From positions 9,318,501 through 9,382,500 of the forward strand of contig JAQISU010000179.1 in the NCBI GenBank assembly GCA_029339505.1: a stretch of DNA of 64,000 bases. The letters are read 5' to 3'. Below are positions 14,203-27,183 of the stretch, in pieces (position 1 is the stretch's first letter; each line of letters opens with the position of its first letter). A program made the position numbers and the translations under genes. Source of the DNA: Unio delphinus (taxonomy: Eukaryota > Mollusca > Bivalvia > Unionida > Unionidae). Under the pieces are notes generated by a model. It saw only the letters and a program-made list of their open reading frames with translations. It did not search any database and was not told the origin of the DNA.

Positions 14203-16258
14203 TTCCACCTACATGCCTATCACTGGTGGATAAGTCTTTAATCTAAATTATTCAATATAACAATGCAGCAAATAATTATGATCTGATAGTGCATTATCTG
14301 ATGCCGGCCTAAAATGGAAAGCTGCCAGAACGATAGGTACTATGTCGCTCTGGTCAGACAGAGTCGACAGAGGCCAAATTTTTCAAATATCGTAAGAATA
14401 ACAAATGTCTGGATATTCACCTGAGTTTAGGAAAAATATTTACTTTCATGTATTTCGTTCCTTAGAAAAGCAAATTCAGGCACAATCATGTAGTTGTGTG
14501 TTTCAAATTCTCTTGACCACCATTTCAGCTATTTGAAGGTCGGAGTAAGAGAAAAATGCAAATGCCCGTTGATTCAGGTGTACATGTTCTTAAATTAAAC
14601 GAAAATGGATGCTCACATTTAGCTTAATGAAATTAGATATGTTCGTTTCGTTAAAGAAATTTAATCGTTAGCTCAACCAAAGTAGTTTCAACCAACTGAA
14701 ATCGTTCAAACAACCGAAATAGTAATGGTGTAGATCAAACAGGTAATTCCTGCATTTTTTTCGAAATAAAGCATGATTCGTGAGAATATGCGCTGAATGC
14801 TTTTTATGTCACTTTTTGCCAGAGATTAAGAACATAATTTTCAATTTCATCATGATTTTCACAATCGTACATCGTATATACTACATGTAATCTAACTGCA
14901 AACATTTGGGTTATTTCTACAAAATAATATTCTCCATCACTAGAAATCTTCATCATATAAAACCAAGGAAAACGACCCAGAATACCTTTCTAATTTTCTG
15001 AGGACAATAACAATGCATGGAAGGATAAGTGTGAAATATCTCAGACTCGCGTGCAAAAAACATTGCAATTAATTTGCTTCTATTGTGAATCATGAACACA
15101 GAAGCAAATATTATAAACCTGTTGCGCAAAAATAATACGTTGAATTAAAAGTTCGTGTATTTGGGACAGCAAATATTATGCATATATATTGATGGACTGG
15201 TTTAAAAGAAGACGTTAACGGAGTTGTGGTCACTGCATAAATGAACGACGAAAAATTCGAAATATTCATTATGTTATATATGAGATGAACATCAGCTATA
15301 TCTGAGAGCATTCATTTTATGTAGGTCCTAACTTTCATCCTCTGTCATAGCTCCCAATGTTTCATGGAAATCCTTATGAATAATACCTCCAGCAGCATTA
15401 TTGCGATAATAGTAACATTTACTGGTTTTCCAAAACCAATAGTGTAACGTACAAATCAGAGTAAATTATCTCTTCAAATGAGCACGTGAAATTAGCGTAC
15501 TAGCTTCAGACTGCCTGACTGTAAAGGAAGACGTAATAATGAAATTGTTGACGCAAAATGCATGGTGCTTCTTAGATCTGCATTGTGCAAATGAGATATT
15601 ATATTAATAGACAATGCACAAACGCTGCGTTTATTGCACCCGTGGGAATGCCTTCCAGACTGAAAACACATTTGCTCTAACGCTCTCTGGATTAACAATT
15701 GTTTTGAAGATCAAAACCCTCAACATCTGATGCGAATACCGCGTCACAGTCACCATCAAGAATTCCAGTAAGCTCTGCAAAGGAGATATATTTTGTTTTA
15801 TCTGCAGATTACATCTTAAGTTCATGAAAACAAGAACCCTCGTATGATATCCTCATCTGCTACATGTTATATCAAAATGGTAGCTGGTGGTCTCACTAGA
15901 TATAATTATGACATCGAAATATATTTAAGCAATGGTACTAGGAACGATGGGTATCTTAAATTCTTATGAAATAATCTGAAGTTTGTTTGACATTCATTTC
16001 AGTTTGCCAGATGTAATCTGGACCAGAATTTACCGACTTTAAGAGAGACTTGATACAGGTGTTTCTGGGAAGATGATTCGGTACAACTTCTAAATTTAGC
16101 TTAATTACTCAATTTTAACACATTTGGAGTTGGTGAGAGTTTTTACGAACGGTCTGGTTAGTAATCTTTATGGTGTATGAGAGTGCGGAATTCACCAGGC
16201 GTACGTGATTTATTTTATAACCTTATTCTGAAGACGAGCAAGTGGTAGAACCTAACAA

Positions 16259-16259
<1 letters not shown>
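14203..16259. other. Unassigned AT-rich DNA
   Basis: About 2 kb without supported features. Minus ORFs of 64-68 codons near 15111-15825 have no recognised motif. Confidence 0.5.

Positions 16260-16346
<87 letters not shown>
16260..16346. repeat. (GA)n microsatellite
   Basis: About 43 uninterrupted GA units. Confidence 0.95.
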
Positions 16347-16350
<4 letters not shown>

Positions 16351-17316
16351 AGTCATGTGATTCAAACATGATGAAAATCAAACTTGATTTAGATCACACT
16401 AACGTAAAGACCAATTCGCCAGAGAAGTAATTTGTGATGGACGTTATTGGATATGACGTGAATTGACCCACGAATAAAGGGAAACGACTAAATGCCTCCT
16501 CCATATATATGCTGCATGAAACCGTTTCTATTTTTATTTGGAGAGGATATGTCCACGAAATTACTAGATATCATTATGAATAGATTCATTGAGAGCATTG
16601 TTTAATTCATCAAGTAGTCATGAAATTAATTGATCAAGTAAATAGTCATATAAAATGGTCGTGGTACTGAATTATTTACGTATCTAACAACCTACACAGC
16701 TCGAATACCGGGTCAAAAGTAATCAGCTATCTACGTTGATGTCGTTTGAGAAAAATTACCTTTTATGATATATCTCAACAATCTCCTGACAAAAAATATT
16801 AAAGAAAATGTTACAAGACCACGTCTCACGCATGGAAATAAAAACTGGTGCTTATCACATCTTGTGAAGGCTTATAAATGAAGCCGTAAAGTCACGGTAG
16901 GGAATCTTCACGGTCATAACAGTCGGTTGTGCAAAGAAAACATGTAGGTGAATTTCCTGTTCTCAGTTTGGGTATCAGATTTTAAAGTCAGTCCATTCTT
17001 AAAATCCATTTTTGGACGCAAAGATCAGATACCAAGAAAATCGAAACAATTTCCAAACCGTCATTTAATCCACCGCTCGTCTGTCGAATCGCCCCAATTT
17101 GTTCACTCGCAACATTTGCCTACTGCGTGTCTAATACCACTGCGTTCTTATGAATGACATAGTGGCATTGATCTGTACGCACTGTGTGAGAGTTTACCGT
17201 ATGTCTTATATGTTTCATAAATGAACATACATAGGATACTTGAAATTATATTTTAAAGAAAGTTCAACAAAGTTAACTCCCACTGGACAATTTTGATTTT
17301 AGTTTATTTACAAATG
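16347..17316. other. Unassigned DNA
   Basis: No supported gene. A 69-codon plus ORF at 16948-17157 has no recognised motif. Confidence 0.5.
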
Positions 17317-17667
17317 TAGTGTGTGTGATTAGGATATTTAACGTAGCTTTAACAATTTTTCAGTCATACCTTTACGATGTCTGTAATGACGCAGTTTAAA
17401 GTGATGTCTAGCATTGGGGCATCATGTCGCAGACATGTAGCATGATGTCCCACCCAGTCACATTATCCTGACACCAGTCCGACCAGTCATAACACTAATA
17501 TATGGAACGTCACAGCTGTCTTATGATGACAATTGTTATTATATGATGTGCAAACTTCTTTATATGATGTGAATTTGTCTTTGGTATGAATCGACCGGGG
17601 ACTGAACCCACGACCCACCGCTTCCTCGGCTGACGCTCTCTAACTACTAGGCCACCGGAGCGTTCCA
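17317..17667 (-). repeat. tRNA-derived SINE, family B, full-length reversed copy
   Basis: On the minus strand it starts with the tRNA-like head: A-box region CGGTGGCCTAGTAGTTAGAG and B-box region GTGGGTTCAGTCCC. The SINE body includes GTGTCAGGATAATGTGACTG and ACATCATGCTACATGTC-like blocks, and it ends near 17320 in a TAACGT/ATCCTAATCACACAC tail. It is close to the plus-strand copy at 20228-20535. An extra block of about 75 bp near 17500-17575 is absent from that copy. Confidence 0.8.
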
Positions 17668-18190
17668 CAAATGTAGTAAACTGGTTAGTTACACGAGGAT
17701 GACACAACAACACAGTGATTCTGCTTTGGGTGAAGGTCGTTGGCGGTATGGTCATCAGATTTGTGTCAAGAATGAAAAACGAAATCGATTTTGTATAGGA
17801 AACAAGGGATTGAAGCAACCAAACTCTAAAAAAAACTCTGCGTTTCCAGATCAATCAGTGTTATAGAAAATAAATCCTGTAGAAAAAGAGTTTCAAGTCG
17901 CAAAATAGCCAATTATGTCAAATAGTATGACGAACTTGAAATTAAAGAAAGACAAGAATGGTGTATCATATGCTTTCTTTCATGTTTGACGGCAAGAAGA
18001 TTCGGAGAGGAAGTGACGTTAATTACATTGTTCCGAATATGGAGGCATTCTGAAACAATGAGATTCAAGTGGTATAAATTGAAAACAATAAAATGAAACT
18101 GGTCTACCGACAACTCTGTCGTATTTCCGTGACGAATGTATTTACTTACAGTGCGAGAATCATACATTTACAAAGTTAAAGCCGATTATC
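17668..18190. other. Unassigned DNA
   Basis: Short minus ORFs only (17510-17854 begins inside the SINE; 17913-18167 has no motif). No gene supported. Confidence 0.4.
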
Positions 18191-18388
18191 TACTCGCTGA
18201 TAAGACAAGTTCAGCTGCAAACTGCAAACCGCACAGACAAATAATACGCCGGCAGATATGGGTCGTTGCGGTTTGTTAGAAGTAATCAGGAGACCAAACA
18301 CCATAGATCTCGATCTTCACGCACATTATGCCACTGCAGATTAGGGTTTCTTATTGCTTTTCGTTTCATTGGACTTATAAGCGCGTCA
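18191..18388. mobile_element. MITE-like element, TACCGTATATACTCG family (copy 3)
   Basis: The left end TACTCGCTGATAAGACAAGT is followed by a duplicated CTGCAAACTGCAAACC block. The interior carries TACGCCGGCAGAT and a GTTTGTTAGAAGTAATC block also seen in other copies. The right end GGACTTATAAGCGCGT is the inverted counterpart. Confidence 0.6.
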
Positions 18389-18950
18389 CAACGGTGCAAG
18401 TGTATCTTTTAATTCCTTCATCCATCTTCTTGATCATATTCAGTCACTTGAATCATACTGTTTTGTGTGAGTATTTTTAAAAAATAAAAATAACTTTTAT
18501 AATTGAATCTAACAATATTCGACATAAACTAGAACTGAACATGGGCAGCCATTCATATCGTTACAGACAAACAATATCTCAATCAAATAAAAGTCGACGT
18601 GTCGTCGCAATTCCTACAAAACACCCAAATTAATGTCAAGGCAAGACGATAAACTAATCGCTTCGATTCCCAGTGAATGGTAATATATCCGAATAGTCTT
18701 TATCGCTCAGGCGCACATTTTGCTACCTTTATAAGATGAGCTTATCCTTTATCAGTTGTATTACGTTCTCAAATCGATATATAACCATATCTATGAAAGA
18801 AATAGTTACGAATAACAGTGTTCATCTGTTGTTTTTGTGTGTGTGGGTACGGTTAAAATTTAATATGCACAGCCCAAATATCCCCTCAATATTTTGTTGG
18901 AATAACAAACTATTATGTTTATAGAGATTCCCCGCAGAGATAGGCCTCTT

Positions 18951-19350
18951 GTTTAAGACTGACTGAGAGATGAGAGACATAATTGACAAGACCGTGAAAG
19001 AGCTCTGGTGTAAGACTGACTGAGAGACACAATTGAAAAGACCGTGAAAGAGCTCTGGTGTAAGACTGACTGAGAGAGACAATTGACAAGACCGTGAAAG
19101 AGCTCTGGTGTAAGACTGACTGAGAGAGACAATTGACAAGACCGTGAAAGAGCTCTGGTGTAAGACTGACTGAGAGACACAAATGACATGACCGTGAAAG
19201 AGCTCTGGTGTAAGAATGGCTGAGAGACACAATTGACAAGACCGTGAAAGAGCTCTGGTGTAAGACTGGCTGAGAGACACAATTGACAAGATCGTGAAAG
19301 AGCTCTGGTGTAAGACTGACTGAGAGACACAATAGACAAGACCGTGAAAG
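18951..19350. repeat. 50-bp minisatellite, about 8 copies
   Basis: The unit contains ACCGTGAAAGAGCTCTGGTG and TAAGACTGACTGAGAGAC; anchors fall exactly every 50 bp (18991, 19041, 19091 and so on to 19341). Because 50 is not a multiple of three and the complement lacks stops, all three minus frames stay open for 137-155 codons. The predicted peptides are frame rotations of one repeat and are best read as artefacts, not three proteins. Confidence 0.95.
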
Positions 19351-19351
19351 A

Positions 19352-20227
19352 GATCAACATATTATTTAACTTCATGTCGTCTTTATCAAGACTGTCTGAC
19401 CTATTTTCTTAGAATTATCAAGGTCAGGGGACCTAGATTACTAGGCAAAGTAGAGTGTTTTATAACGTTTCCACAATTCTGTCATCCTACCAACATCGGA
19501 TGGGCAATTGTCCTCTTGACAGTATAATCCCTCAACCTCCCTTTGAAAATTCTTTTGCAATCATTGGCCATGTTGACATGATGATGATGATGATGATGAT
19601 GATCATTAGTGTTGCCCTGCTCTGGTGTCTGATTTTATCACTACTGCAGAAAATCTTAAATTGCGAGTGTACACTGAATAGAACATATCAGTTTGTTGTC
19701 GTTCTTAACGAGATTTAATCCATAACGTTTCTTTGTACAAACGTGATTTTAGTTGCAACGTTAAAAGACCCATCTATTTCGTGTGTTCTACTGTCCAGTT
19801 ATATCTCTTTTTATACTCTGAAACACGCGATAAACAATTTTGCGCAGAATTTTCTCTCTGGCATTGCATCTTCTGAATTCCAAACTCTTTACTCTTCTGC
19901 CGACAGCTCTTTGAGAAAACATGAACTCAAGAATTTTGATTGTGATCGTCACTCATTTCCGTACTGTGAGGCGCCGTGTTTCGTTAACATCACTAACAAG
20001 GTGTAAAAATCTACTTGAAACAAATTTGCTATTCCAGACAACAATTGTGACGTTCGTTAGCTCACAGGAAAAAAATCCAGTTTAAAGAATAATTCATATT
20101 CATGCAGAGACCATCTGAAATCATAATTTGCAAATAACGAAATATTTTCTTATTCACGTGGCCTCTTTTGACCTGGCTCTACTAACCTGTATAATGTACA
20201 ACACAAACCTAATGCATTCTGCCATCG
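19352..20227. other. Unassigned DNA with (ATG)n run
   Basis: Contains a short GAT trinucleotide run near 19579-19602. The 87-codon plus ORFs at 19455-19718 and 19743-20006 have no recognised domain. Confidence 0.5.
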
Positions 20228-20530
20228 GGTGGACCGCTCCGGTGGCCTAGTGTCAGAGCATCCGCGCGGAAGCGAGAGGTCGTGGGTTCGATCCCCGGTC
20301 GAGTCATACCAAAGACTTACAAAAATGGTACTTACAGCTGCCTCGCTTGGCGCTCAGCATCAAGAAGTTAGTGTTAGGACTGGTCGGCCTGGTGTAAGGA
20401 TAATGTGACTGGGTCTGCGGCATGATGCCCCAGTGCTAGACATCACTATAAATGGCCTCACTGCAGACATCGTAGCGATATGCCTGACATTTTTTTTTAA
20501 AGCTACGCTAAAAATCCTAATCACACAAAC
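20228..20530 (+). repeat. tRNA-derived SINE, family B, best copy
   Basis: The head is tRNA-like: GCTCCGGTGGCCTAGTGTCA (A-box region), then GTGGGTTCGATCCCCGGTCG (B-box). The body continues through TTGGCGCTCAGCATCAAGAA, GATAATGTGACTGGGTC, GGCATGATGCCCCAGTGCTA and a T-run, and ends in AAAATCCTAATCACACA. Pol III transcription from the internal boxes would be expected of an active master. The intact head makes this the best copy for defining the family in this window. Confidence 0.85.
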
Positions 20531-20706
20531 ACGCACCGGGTGGCCTAGTGGTCTTAAGCGCTCGCTTTTACCGATCTCTGCTGTCTCACCTATCAGCGTG
20601 GGTTCGAGTCTCAGGCTCGGTCAATTTGGATATGTGAGAAAGCTGGTCAGTAGCTTGATGTGGGTTGATAGTTCTTGCCAGGATTCTTTTAATGGGTCCT
20701 TATAAT
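20531..20706 (+). repeat. tRNA-derived SINE, family A, abutting family B
   Basis: Begins GCACCGGGTGGCCTAGTGGT immediately after the family B tail. It has the B-box GTGGGTTCGAGTC and the body GATATGTGAGAAAGCTGGTC, and it is truncated before the AATGGCGTTAAACCC tail seen elsewhere. The exact junction suggests insertion into, or co-retroposition with, the family B tail. Confidence 0.75.
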
Positions 20707-20949
20707 ACATATAATCGAAATTTGTATCGTCTTCCGTCATTTATTGAGTCCTTTTTGACAAGCAGACACATTTTTAATACGTACCAAATGTTATTTCACC
20801 TGTCATGTCAAATATAAATCTCTTGTTTTTCTTATTTTTTTTTTTAACCCTTTCTTGATGTGCGACACTCAGGCAAAAATGTGTATTCCCCTCCTGTAAT
20901 TGATCCCACTAAGCTTCGACTAATTTATCTAAAAATAAGTACAGATAAA

Positions 20950-23510
20950 AACTGTATGTATTAAAAACTGTATGTATTCAATAAAACTCTGATTTCCCTG
21001 GTAATATTTATTACTGTATGTACTCTAAAAAACTCTAATTTCCCTGGTAATATTTATTACTGTATGTACTCTATAAAACTCTGATTTCCCTGGTAATATT
21101 TATTACTGTATGTATTCAATAAAACTCTGATTTCCCTGGTAATATTTATTACTGTATGTACTCTATAAAACTCTGATTTCCCTGGTAATATTTATTACTG
21201 TATGTACTCTATAAAACTCTAATTTCCCTGGTAATATTTATTACTGTATGTACTCTATAAAACTCTGATTTCCCTGGTAATATTTATTACTGTATGTACT
21301 CTATAAAACTCTGATTTCCCTGGTAATATTTATTACTGTATGTACTCTATAAAACTCTGATTTCCCTGGTAATATTTATTACTGTATGTACTCTATAAAA
21401 CTCTGATTTCCCTGGTAATATTTATTACTGTATGTACTCTATAAAACTCTAATTTCCCTGGTAATATTTATTACTGTATGTACTCTATAAAACTCTGATT
21501 TCCCTGGTAATATTTATTACTGTATGTACTCTATAAAACTCTGATTTCCCTGGTAATATTTATTACTGTATGTACTCTATAAAACTCTGATTTCCCTGGT
21601 AATATTTATTACTGTATGTACTCTATAAAACTCTGATTTCCCTGGTAATATTTATTACTGTATGTACTCTATAAAACTCTGATTTCCCTGGTAATATTTA
21701 TTACTGTATGTACTCTATAAAACTCTGATTTCCCTGGTAATATTTATTACTGTATGTACTCTATAAAACTCTGATTTCCCTGGTAATATTTATTACTGTA
21801 TGTACTCTATAAAACTCTGATTTCCCTGGTAATATTTATTACTGTATGTACTCTATAAAACTCTGATTTCCCTGGTAATATTTATTACTGTATGTACTCT
21901 AAAAAACTCTAATTTCCCTGGTAATATTTATTACTGTATGTACTCTATAAAACTCTAATTTCCCTGGTAATATTTATTACTGTATGTACTCTATAAAACT
22001 CTGATTTCCCTGGTAATATTTATTACTGTATGTACTCTATAAAACTCTGATTTCCCTGGTAATATTTATTACTGTATGTACTCTATAAAACTCTGATTTC
22101 CCTGGTAATATTTATTACTGTATGTACTCTATAAAACTCTAATTTCCCTGGTAATATTTATTACTGTATGTACTCTATAAAACTCTGATTTCCCTGGTAA
22201 TATTTATTACTGTATGTACTCTATAAAACTCTGATTTCCCTGGTAATATTTATTACTGTATGTACTCTATAAAACTCTGATTTCCCTGGTAATATTTATT
22301 ACTGTATGTACTCTATAAAACTCTGATTTCCCTGGTAATATTTATTACTGTATGTACTCTATAAAACTCTGATTTCCCTGGTAATATTTATTACTGTATG
22401 TACTCTATAAAACTCTGATTTCCCTGGTAATATTTATTACTGTATGTACTCTATAAAACTCTGATTTCCCTGGTAATATTTATTACTGTATGTACTCTAT
22501 AAAACTCTGATTTCCCTGGTAATATTTATTACTGTATGTACTCTATAAAACTCTGATTTCCCTGGTAATATTTATTACTGTATGTACTCTAAAAAACTCT
22601 AATTTCCCTGGTAATATTTATTACTGTATGTACTCTAAAAAACTCTAATTTCCCTGGTAATATTTATTACTGTATGTACTCTATAAAACTCTGATTTCCC
22701 TGGTAATATTTATTACTGTATGTACTCTATAAAACTCTGATTTCCCTGGTAATATTTATTACTGTATGTACTCTATAAAACTCTGATTTCCCTGGTAATA
22801 TTTATTACTGTATGTACTCTATAAAACTCTAATTTCCCTGGTAATATTTATTACTGTATGTACTCTATAAAACTCTGATTTCCCTGGTAATATTTATTAC
22901 TGTATGTACTCTATAAAACTCTGATTTCCCTGGTAATATTTATTACTGTATGTACTCTATAAAACTCTGATTTCCCTGGTAATATTTATTACTGTATGTA
23001 CTCTATAAAACTCTGATTTCCCTGGTAATATTTATTACTGTATGTACTCTATAAAACTCTAATTTCCCTGGTAATATTTATTACTGTATGTATTCAATAA
23101 AACTCTGATTTCCCTGGTAATATTTATTACTGTATGTACTCTATAAAACTCTGATTTCCCTGGTAATATTTATTACTGTATGTACTCTATAAAACTCTGA
23201 TTTCCCTGGTAATATTTATTACTGTATGTACTCTATAAAACTCTGATTTCCCTGGTAATATTTATTACTGTATGTACTCTATAAAACTCTGATTTCCCTG
23301 GTAATATTTATTACTGTATGTATTCAATAAAACTCTGATTTCCCTGGTAATATTTATTACTGTATGTACTCTATAAAACTCTGATTTCCCTGGTAATATT
23401 TATTACTGTATGTACTCTAAAAAACTCTAATTTCCCTGGTAATATTTATTACTGTATGTACTCTATAAAACTATAATTTCCCTGGTAATATTTATTACTG
23501 TATGTAGCGA
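20950..23510. repeat. 46-bp satellite array, about 55 copies, with 690-bp higher-order period
   Basis: The unit is ACTGTATGTACTCTATAAAA, then CTCTGATTTCCCTGGTAATA, then TTTATT. Four variants can be told apart: the common type; CTCTAATTT instead of CTCTGATTT; CTCTAAAAAACTCTAATTT; and GTATTCAATAAAACTC. The order of variants repeats every 15 units: AATTTCCCTG variants at 21451, 22141 and 22831, and the AAAAAACTC variant at 21901 and 22591, are each exactly 690 bp apart. Ends are cleaner on the left than on the right, where the last unit reads CTATAATTT. No ORF. The array probably grew by unequal exchange of 690-bp blocks. Confidence 0.95.
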
Positions 23511-24470
23511 ATATAATTCAAACTTACCTCCAACACTGAAGATGCGCATATGTGTGATTTTTTCCACAGACAACTGAATTATTTTTGTTGGTATTTCAGG
23601 TGTGGTCATGTTTTGCGTCAAGTATATTAAATAATTTTGAATATATATGTTTAAATGCATTCGTGCTGGCCTGTCAATACGTTGATGGAAAGAAGGAAAA
23701 GCCTGAGATGAGGCTAATGCCTGAAGCGTCAGATTCGGTGAAGAATCATATATTTTTCTCCTTTTTTTAAAATACATTTTCTCTGACTTCAACCATCGTG
23801 ATTATAGACGAGATAACCATATAAACAGCTCAACGGAACAAAATATATCAAATGCATTTAAAACTGTTAGTTAAGTGAAAATGCATTCGGAAAGCAATAG
23901 GCTATAAGAAAATGGAGATGTTTGGAGTTACTAACTTTGTCTCATACAATATATTATATACATTTAAAAGATTAAAATATAGTAAAGGGGTCCAAAACCC
24001 ATTGAGAAAAAGGATATGTTTAATTAAAACAGTTTCATTATTCACATACGTATTCTTTTACATTTTGTTCTAAAGATTGCGTATCAGTAGTTTTGTAACT
24101 GAGATTCAATAGTAACTAAGCTGCTGCTTTCACCGGTTATTAGGTGTGTAGTGCCCAGAATGTCGGCAAGTACCCGAGAGGATCTCCGAATTTTGGATCT
24201 ATGCCGTTTCCATTTTAACCTGTCAAATTCCATACTATCCGTAAAATACTGGTTTTACTGAGCCCGAGCGAATAAGCAATTAAATTTCCAGAATTTAGTT
24301 AAGGGCTAAATATTACTTCTTTGTCGTGTACACGACACGATGAATTTTCCAATATGAAACAAACCCCGAAAATAGAAAATAGGCATGAAATATTTCCATA
24401 AATGAATACATATCTACTTACATATTTACCCGCCCACCGACCTAAACGGGTAGGGGGGGGGGGAGGGGAG
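23511..24470. other. Unassigned AT-rich DNA
   Basis: No supported gene. The 109-codon minus ORF at 23463-23792 starts in unique DNA and runs into the satellite; it is not supported. Confidence 0.5.
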
Positions 24471-24712
24471 GAGGGCCTGAGTGGCCGAGTGGTCTAAAGT
24501 GCTCACCGTTACGGATCATTGCCATCTCACCTCTGTGTGGGTTCGAGTCTCGGGCTCGGCCAATGTGGGAAAGCATAACAGTAGCTTGTCGTAAGTCCGT
24601 GGTCCTTTCCGGGGTTTTCCCGGGTTCTTCCTCCACCATTAATACTGACTGCCATGTATAGCCCTATCTTATGATGAAAAATGGCATTAAACCTTAAAAC
24701 AACCCTAAAGTA
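24471..24712 (+). repeat. tRNA-derived SINE, family A
   Basis: Head GAGTGGCCGAGTGGTCTAAA (A-box), then GTGTGGGTTCGAGTCTCGGG (B-box). Body with GGGTTTTCCCGGGTTCTTCC and CCATGTATAGCCCTATC, ending in AATGGCATTAAACCTTAAAA. It is preceded by a G-rich tract at 24452-24466. Other copies: 20531, 28915, 30372, 35874 (plus) and 30655, 38403, 60519, 60980 (minus). Confidence 0.85.
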
Positions 24713-25932
24713 CTTTTCAGACTACGTGGAGGTCAACCCGATTCCTCTCGAGACTGAAACTCGAAAAAAAACCAGGAGTAAAATAGCAATCCTTTAAAGG
24801 TCTCTGTAGACTCTAACCTAACAAGACCACCGAGAAATGATTAACTAATATGGATTTGGAGACGAATGATTTTACCATTCTGTGCCTGGGCTCTCTTTAA
24901 GGTCCTGGTTACCAAGTTTTCCTGGAGATAATGTCAAACCAAGTCTTTAACTTTATTAATGCAGATGCCCGACGACGAGAAAACATAATTGTCACTATCA
25001 AAGAAAATAATTTCGATTCAAAAGATTTATAAAAAACAGACTGTGCAAAAAAAAAGAAAGATCAGGTTTAGTGAAAAATGCGAAGCAGTACTGTTATGCT
25101 GATTTGTGATTCTACTGGTCCGTTCGTAAAACCGTTAATCTCTGGCTGCCCTATAGCCTGAAGGATTGCAATTGTAATTAACTCAATGAATATACAACAG
25201 CCATTAGTGTGTGTGATATAATCAAGTCTTCTGGCTGAATAGTTTGCGGCTGGTCTACGATCAAACAGTTAATGCTTTAAGCCACATTCATATCTCTTGA
25301 GATATGTTCCTATTATTAATCAACGCTAACCTGAACATATGCAAGCTCCAAAATTTAGCTCCTGCTTAACCAGAGAGCCTGAAAATGTTGCATGACGGAT
25401 GTCTCAAGCTGAGAGAATGATTTTGCTGTTGTAGTTTCTTGCAGTTATCATGTATCAATGTTGACTGGATTTTTCAGTAATCCATTTGTCAAACTATCTT
25501 TATATTTCTGTTCATGGACCACTGAAGATTATGTCGTCTTTTAAAACGCAGGTCTGACATTTGACTGCAAAGAAGGATAAAAGATGGAAAAGGTTTCCAT
25601 ACAAATTGGAAGCAACGCTAGAAGTCTTTTATGTAAATTCCCGAAAAGATAAGGGCTTAAAAATGGACGCCATTGTAACTGAAGCTGACAGCAAACATAT
25701 GAATTATATTTTAAGAATTAAATATTTGCCTAAATGTGTTAAAACTGCTATGAGAGGTAATTTTTCCGTTCTTCTGTTTTCAACATGTGCGCGGTAACAG
25801 GCGTCTGAAGAAAACCTGGCATTGTTAGTACATTTATATTGTTAAAACAAAAACAAACAAAAAACCCATACAAACCAACAATGAATACCATTTTTAGTAT
25901 ACATTTAGATAAAAAGTGGCAAAAGAAAGTTC

Positions 25933-25935
<3 letters not shown>
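24713..25935. other. Unassigned DNA
   Basis: No supported gene. A 78-codon plus ORF at 25561-25797 is lysine-rich but has no recognised domain. Confidence 0.45.

Positions 25936-26000
<65 letters not shown>
25936..26000. repeat. (TA)n microsatellite
   Basis: About 32 TA units. Confidence 0.95.
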
Positions 26001-26002
<2 letters not shown>

Positions 26003-26564
26003 CTAGTTAAGGTTCAAATAATTAACCCATCTACACATTGGCGGATCGATCAGATATTTCAATGCTTCGGGTCTGTGAATTTCACTAGATGCCAGCGGTA
26101 AGCCACCTCGTTCATTCAAAATAAAGTTTATCAAATTTTAACACTGTTCCTCTACGATCGCGACAGGAGGAGCACACAACTAAAATGAACTCCTAAATGA
26201 GCGACTTTCCAAATCCAATTCATGTTTGCACAACTATATCACTTCCCTCCAATACACATGAAATGGCATTTTTAGTATCATGGCTTTCAATATTAAAATT
26301 AAAAATGTATCTTTTTTAGGTCAGTTTCCTCCACCATTTTTGGCAGATGTACCATGCACTGCTTGTACACGTTATTGAATAGCTGACATTATACACTAAA
26401 GAAAGCAATTCTTGAAATTTAGTAGATGTCGCTTGTGCAAAGCATTGAAATATCTAAAAGATCCGTCAAGTGCACTGAAATATTTAATAGATCCGTCAAG
26501 GTATATATAGGTTAACATATCGGAAGATTGACCAGCGAAGATGACACGAAGAAGGCAATGTATT

Positions 26565-26725
26565 TGGTAAACGATCTTCGCGAATGCAGTGTTCTCCTTT
26601 TATGTAAACCTTCCGGCGAGTGGTTTCCTTTTATAAAACCTTTTGGCGAGTGTAGTGGTCCCCTCTTATTACGTAATCCTTCTGGGAAGTGCAGTGGCCT
26701 TTAGTAAACCTTCTGGGAAGCAACA
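26565..26725. repeat. Short degenerate tandem repeat
   Basis: Four to five diverged units of about 40 bp share AAACCTTCTGGGAAG or CCTTCCGGCGAGTG followed by GTGG(T/C)C(C/T)(C/T)TT. A 32-bp duplication around GATCCGTCAAG lies just upstream (26455-26500). Confidence 0.6.
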
Positions 26726-27183
26726 TATCTCTGGCATTAAAGCAGTACATTACAAAGTACCACTCCTCTTAGGAAACAGTCTTTTCCCGTGCAGAAAAAG
26801 TGGGACAATCGCAACCGGGAGGGGGAGGGACACTTACCATTCGTCTCACCATGTGTTTTTTGGTAGTATTCACCAAAGTTTCATATCTCTCGCAATTGTC
26901 GTTTTAGTGACTTTTGACACCTAGTATCGTCTAGTATGGACACCTTGGGTAGCGCTTGTGGTGTGGTCAGGATAAGGGCACAGGGTGGGTGTCTGTCTCA
27001 TTCTGTGCCAGCTGTGGAACAATCTAATTACACTTAATAATAACAAAGAGGATTCTGAGGTCAAACCTATAGTCACGTGATCATATAACTTTTCATATGT
27101 ATTTGTTTAATGCCGATGAAGTAAATCGTATCCAGGGAGTATGCCAACACAAGCGAGAATATCATATTATTCTTAAGTCTTAC

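Noticed and set aside
18822..19375. Three overlapping minus-strand proteins of 137-155 residues
   Set aside because: They are frame rotations of a 50-bp tandem repeat.
20950..23510. CRISPR-like regular repeats
   Set aside because: All 46 bp are repeated; there are no spacers.
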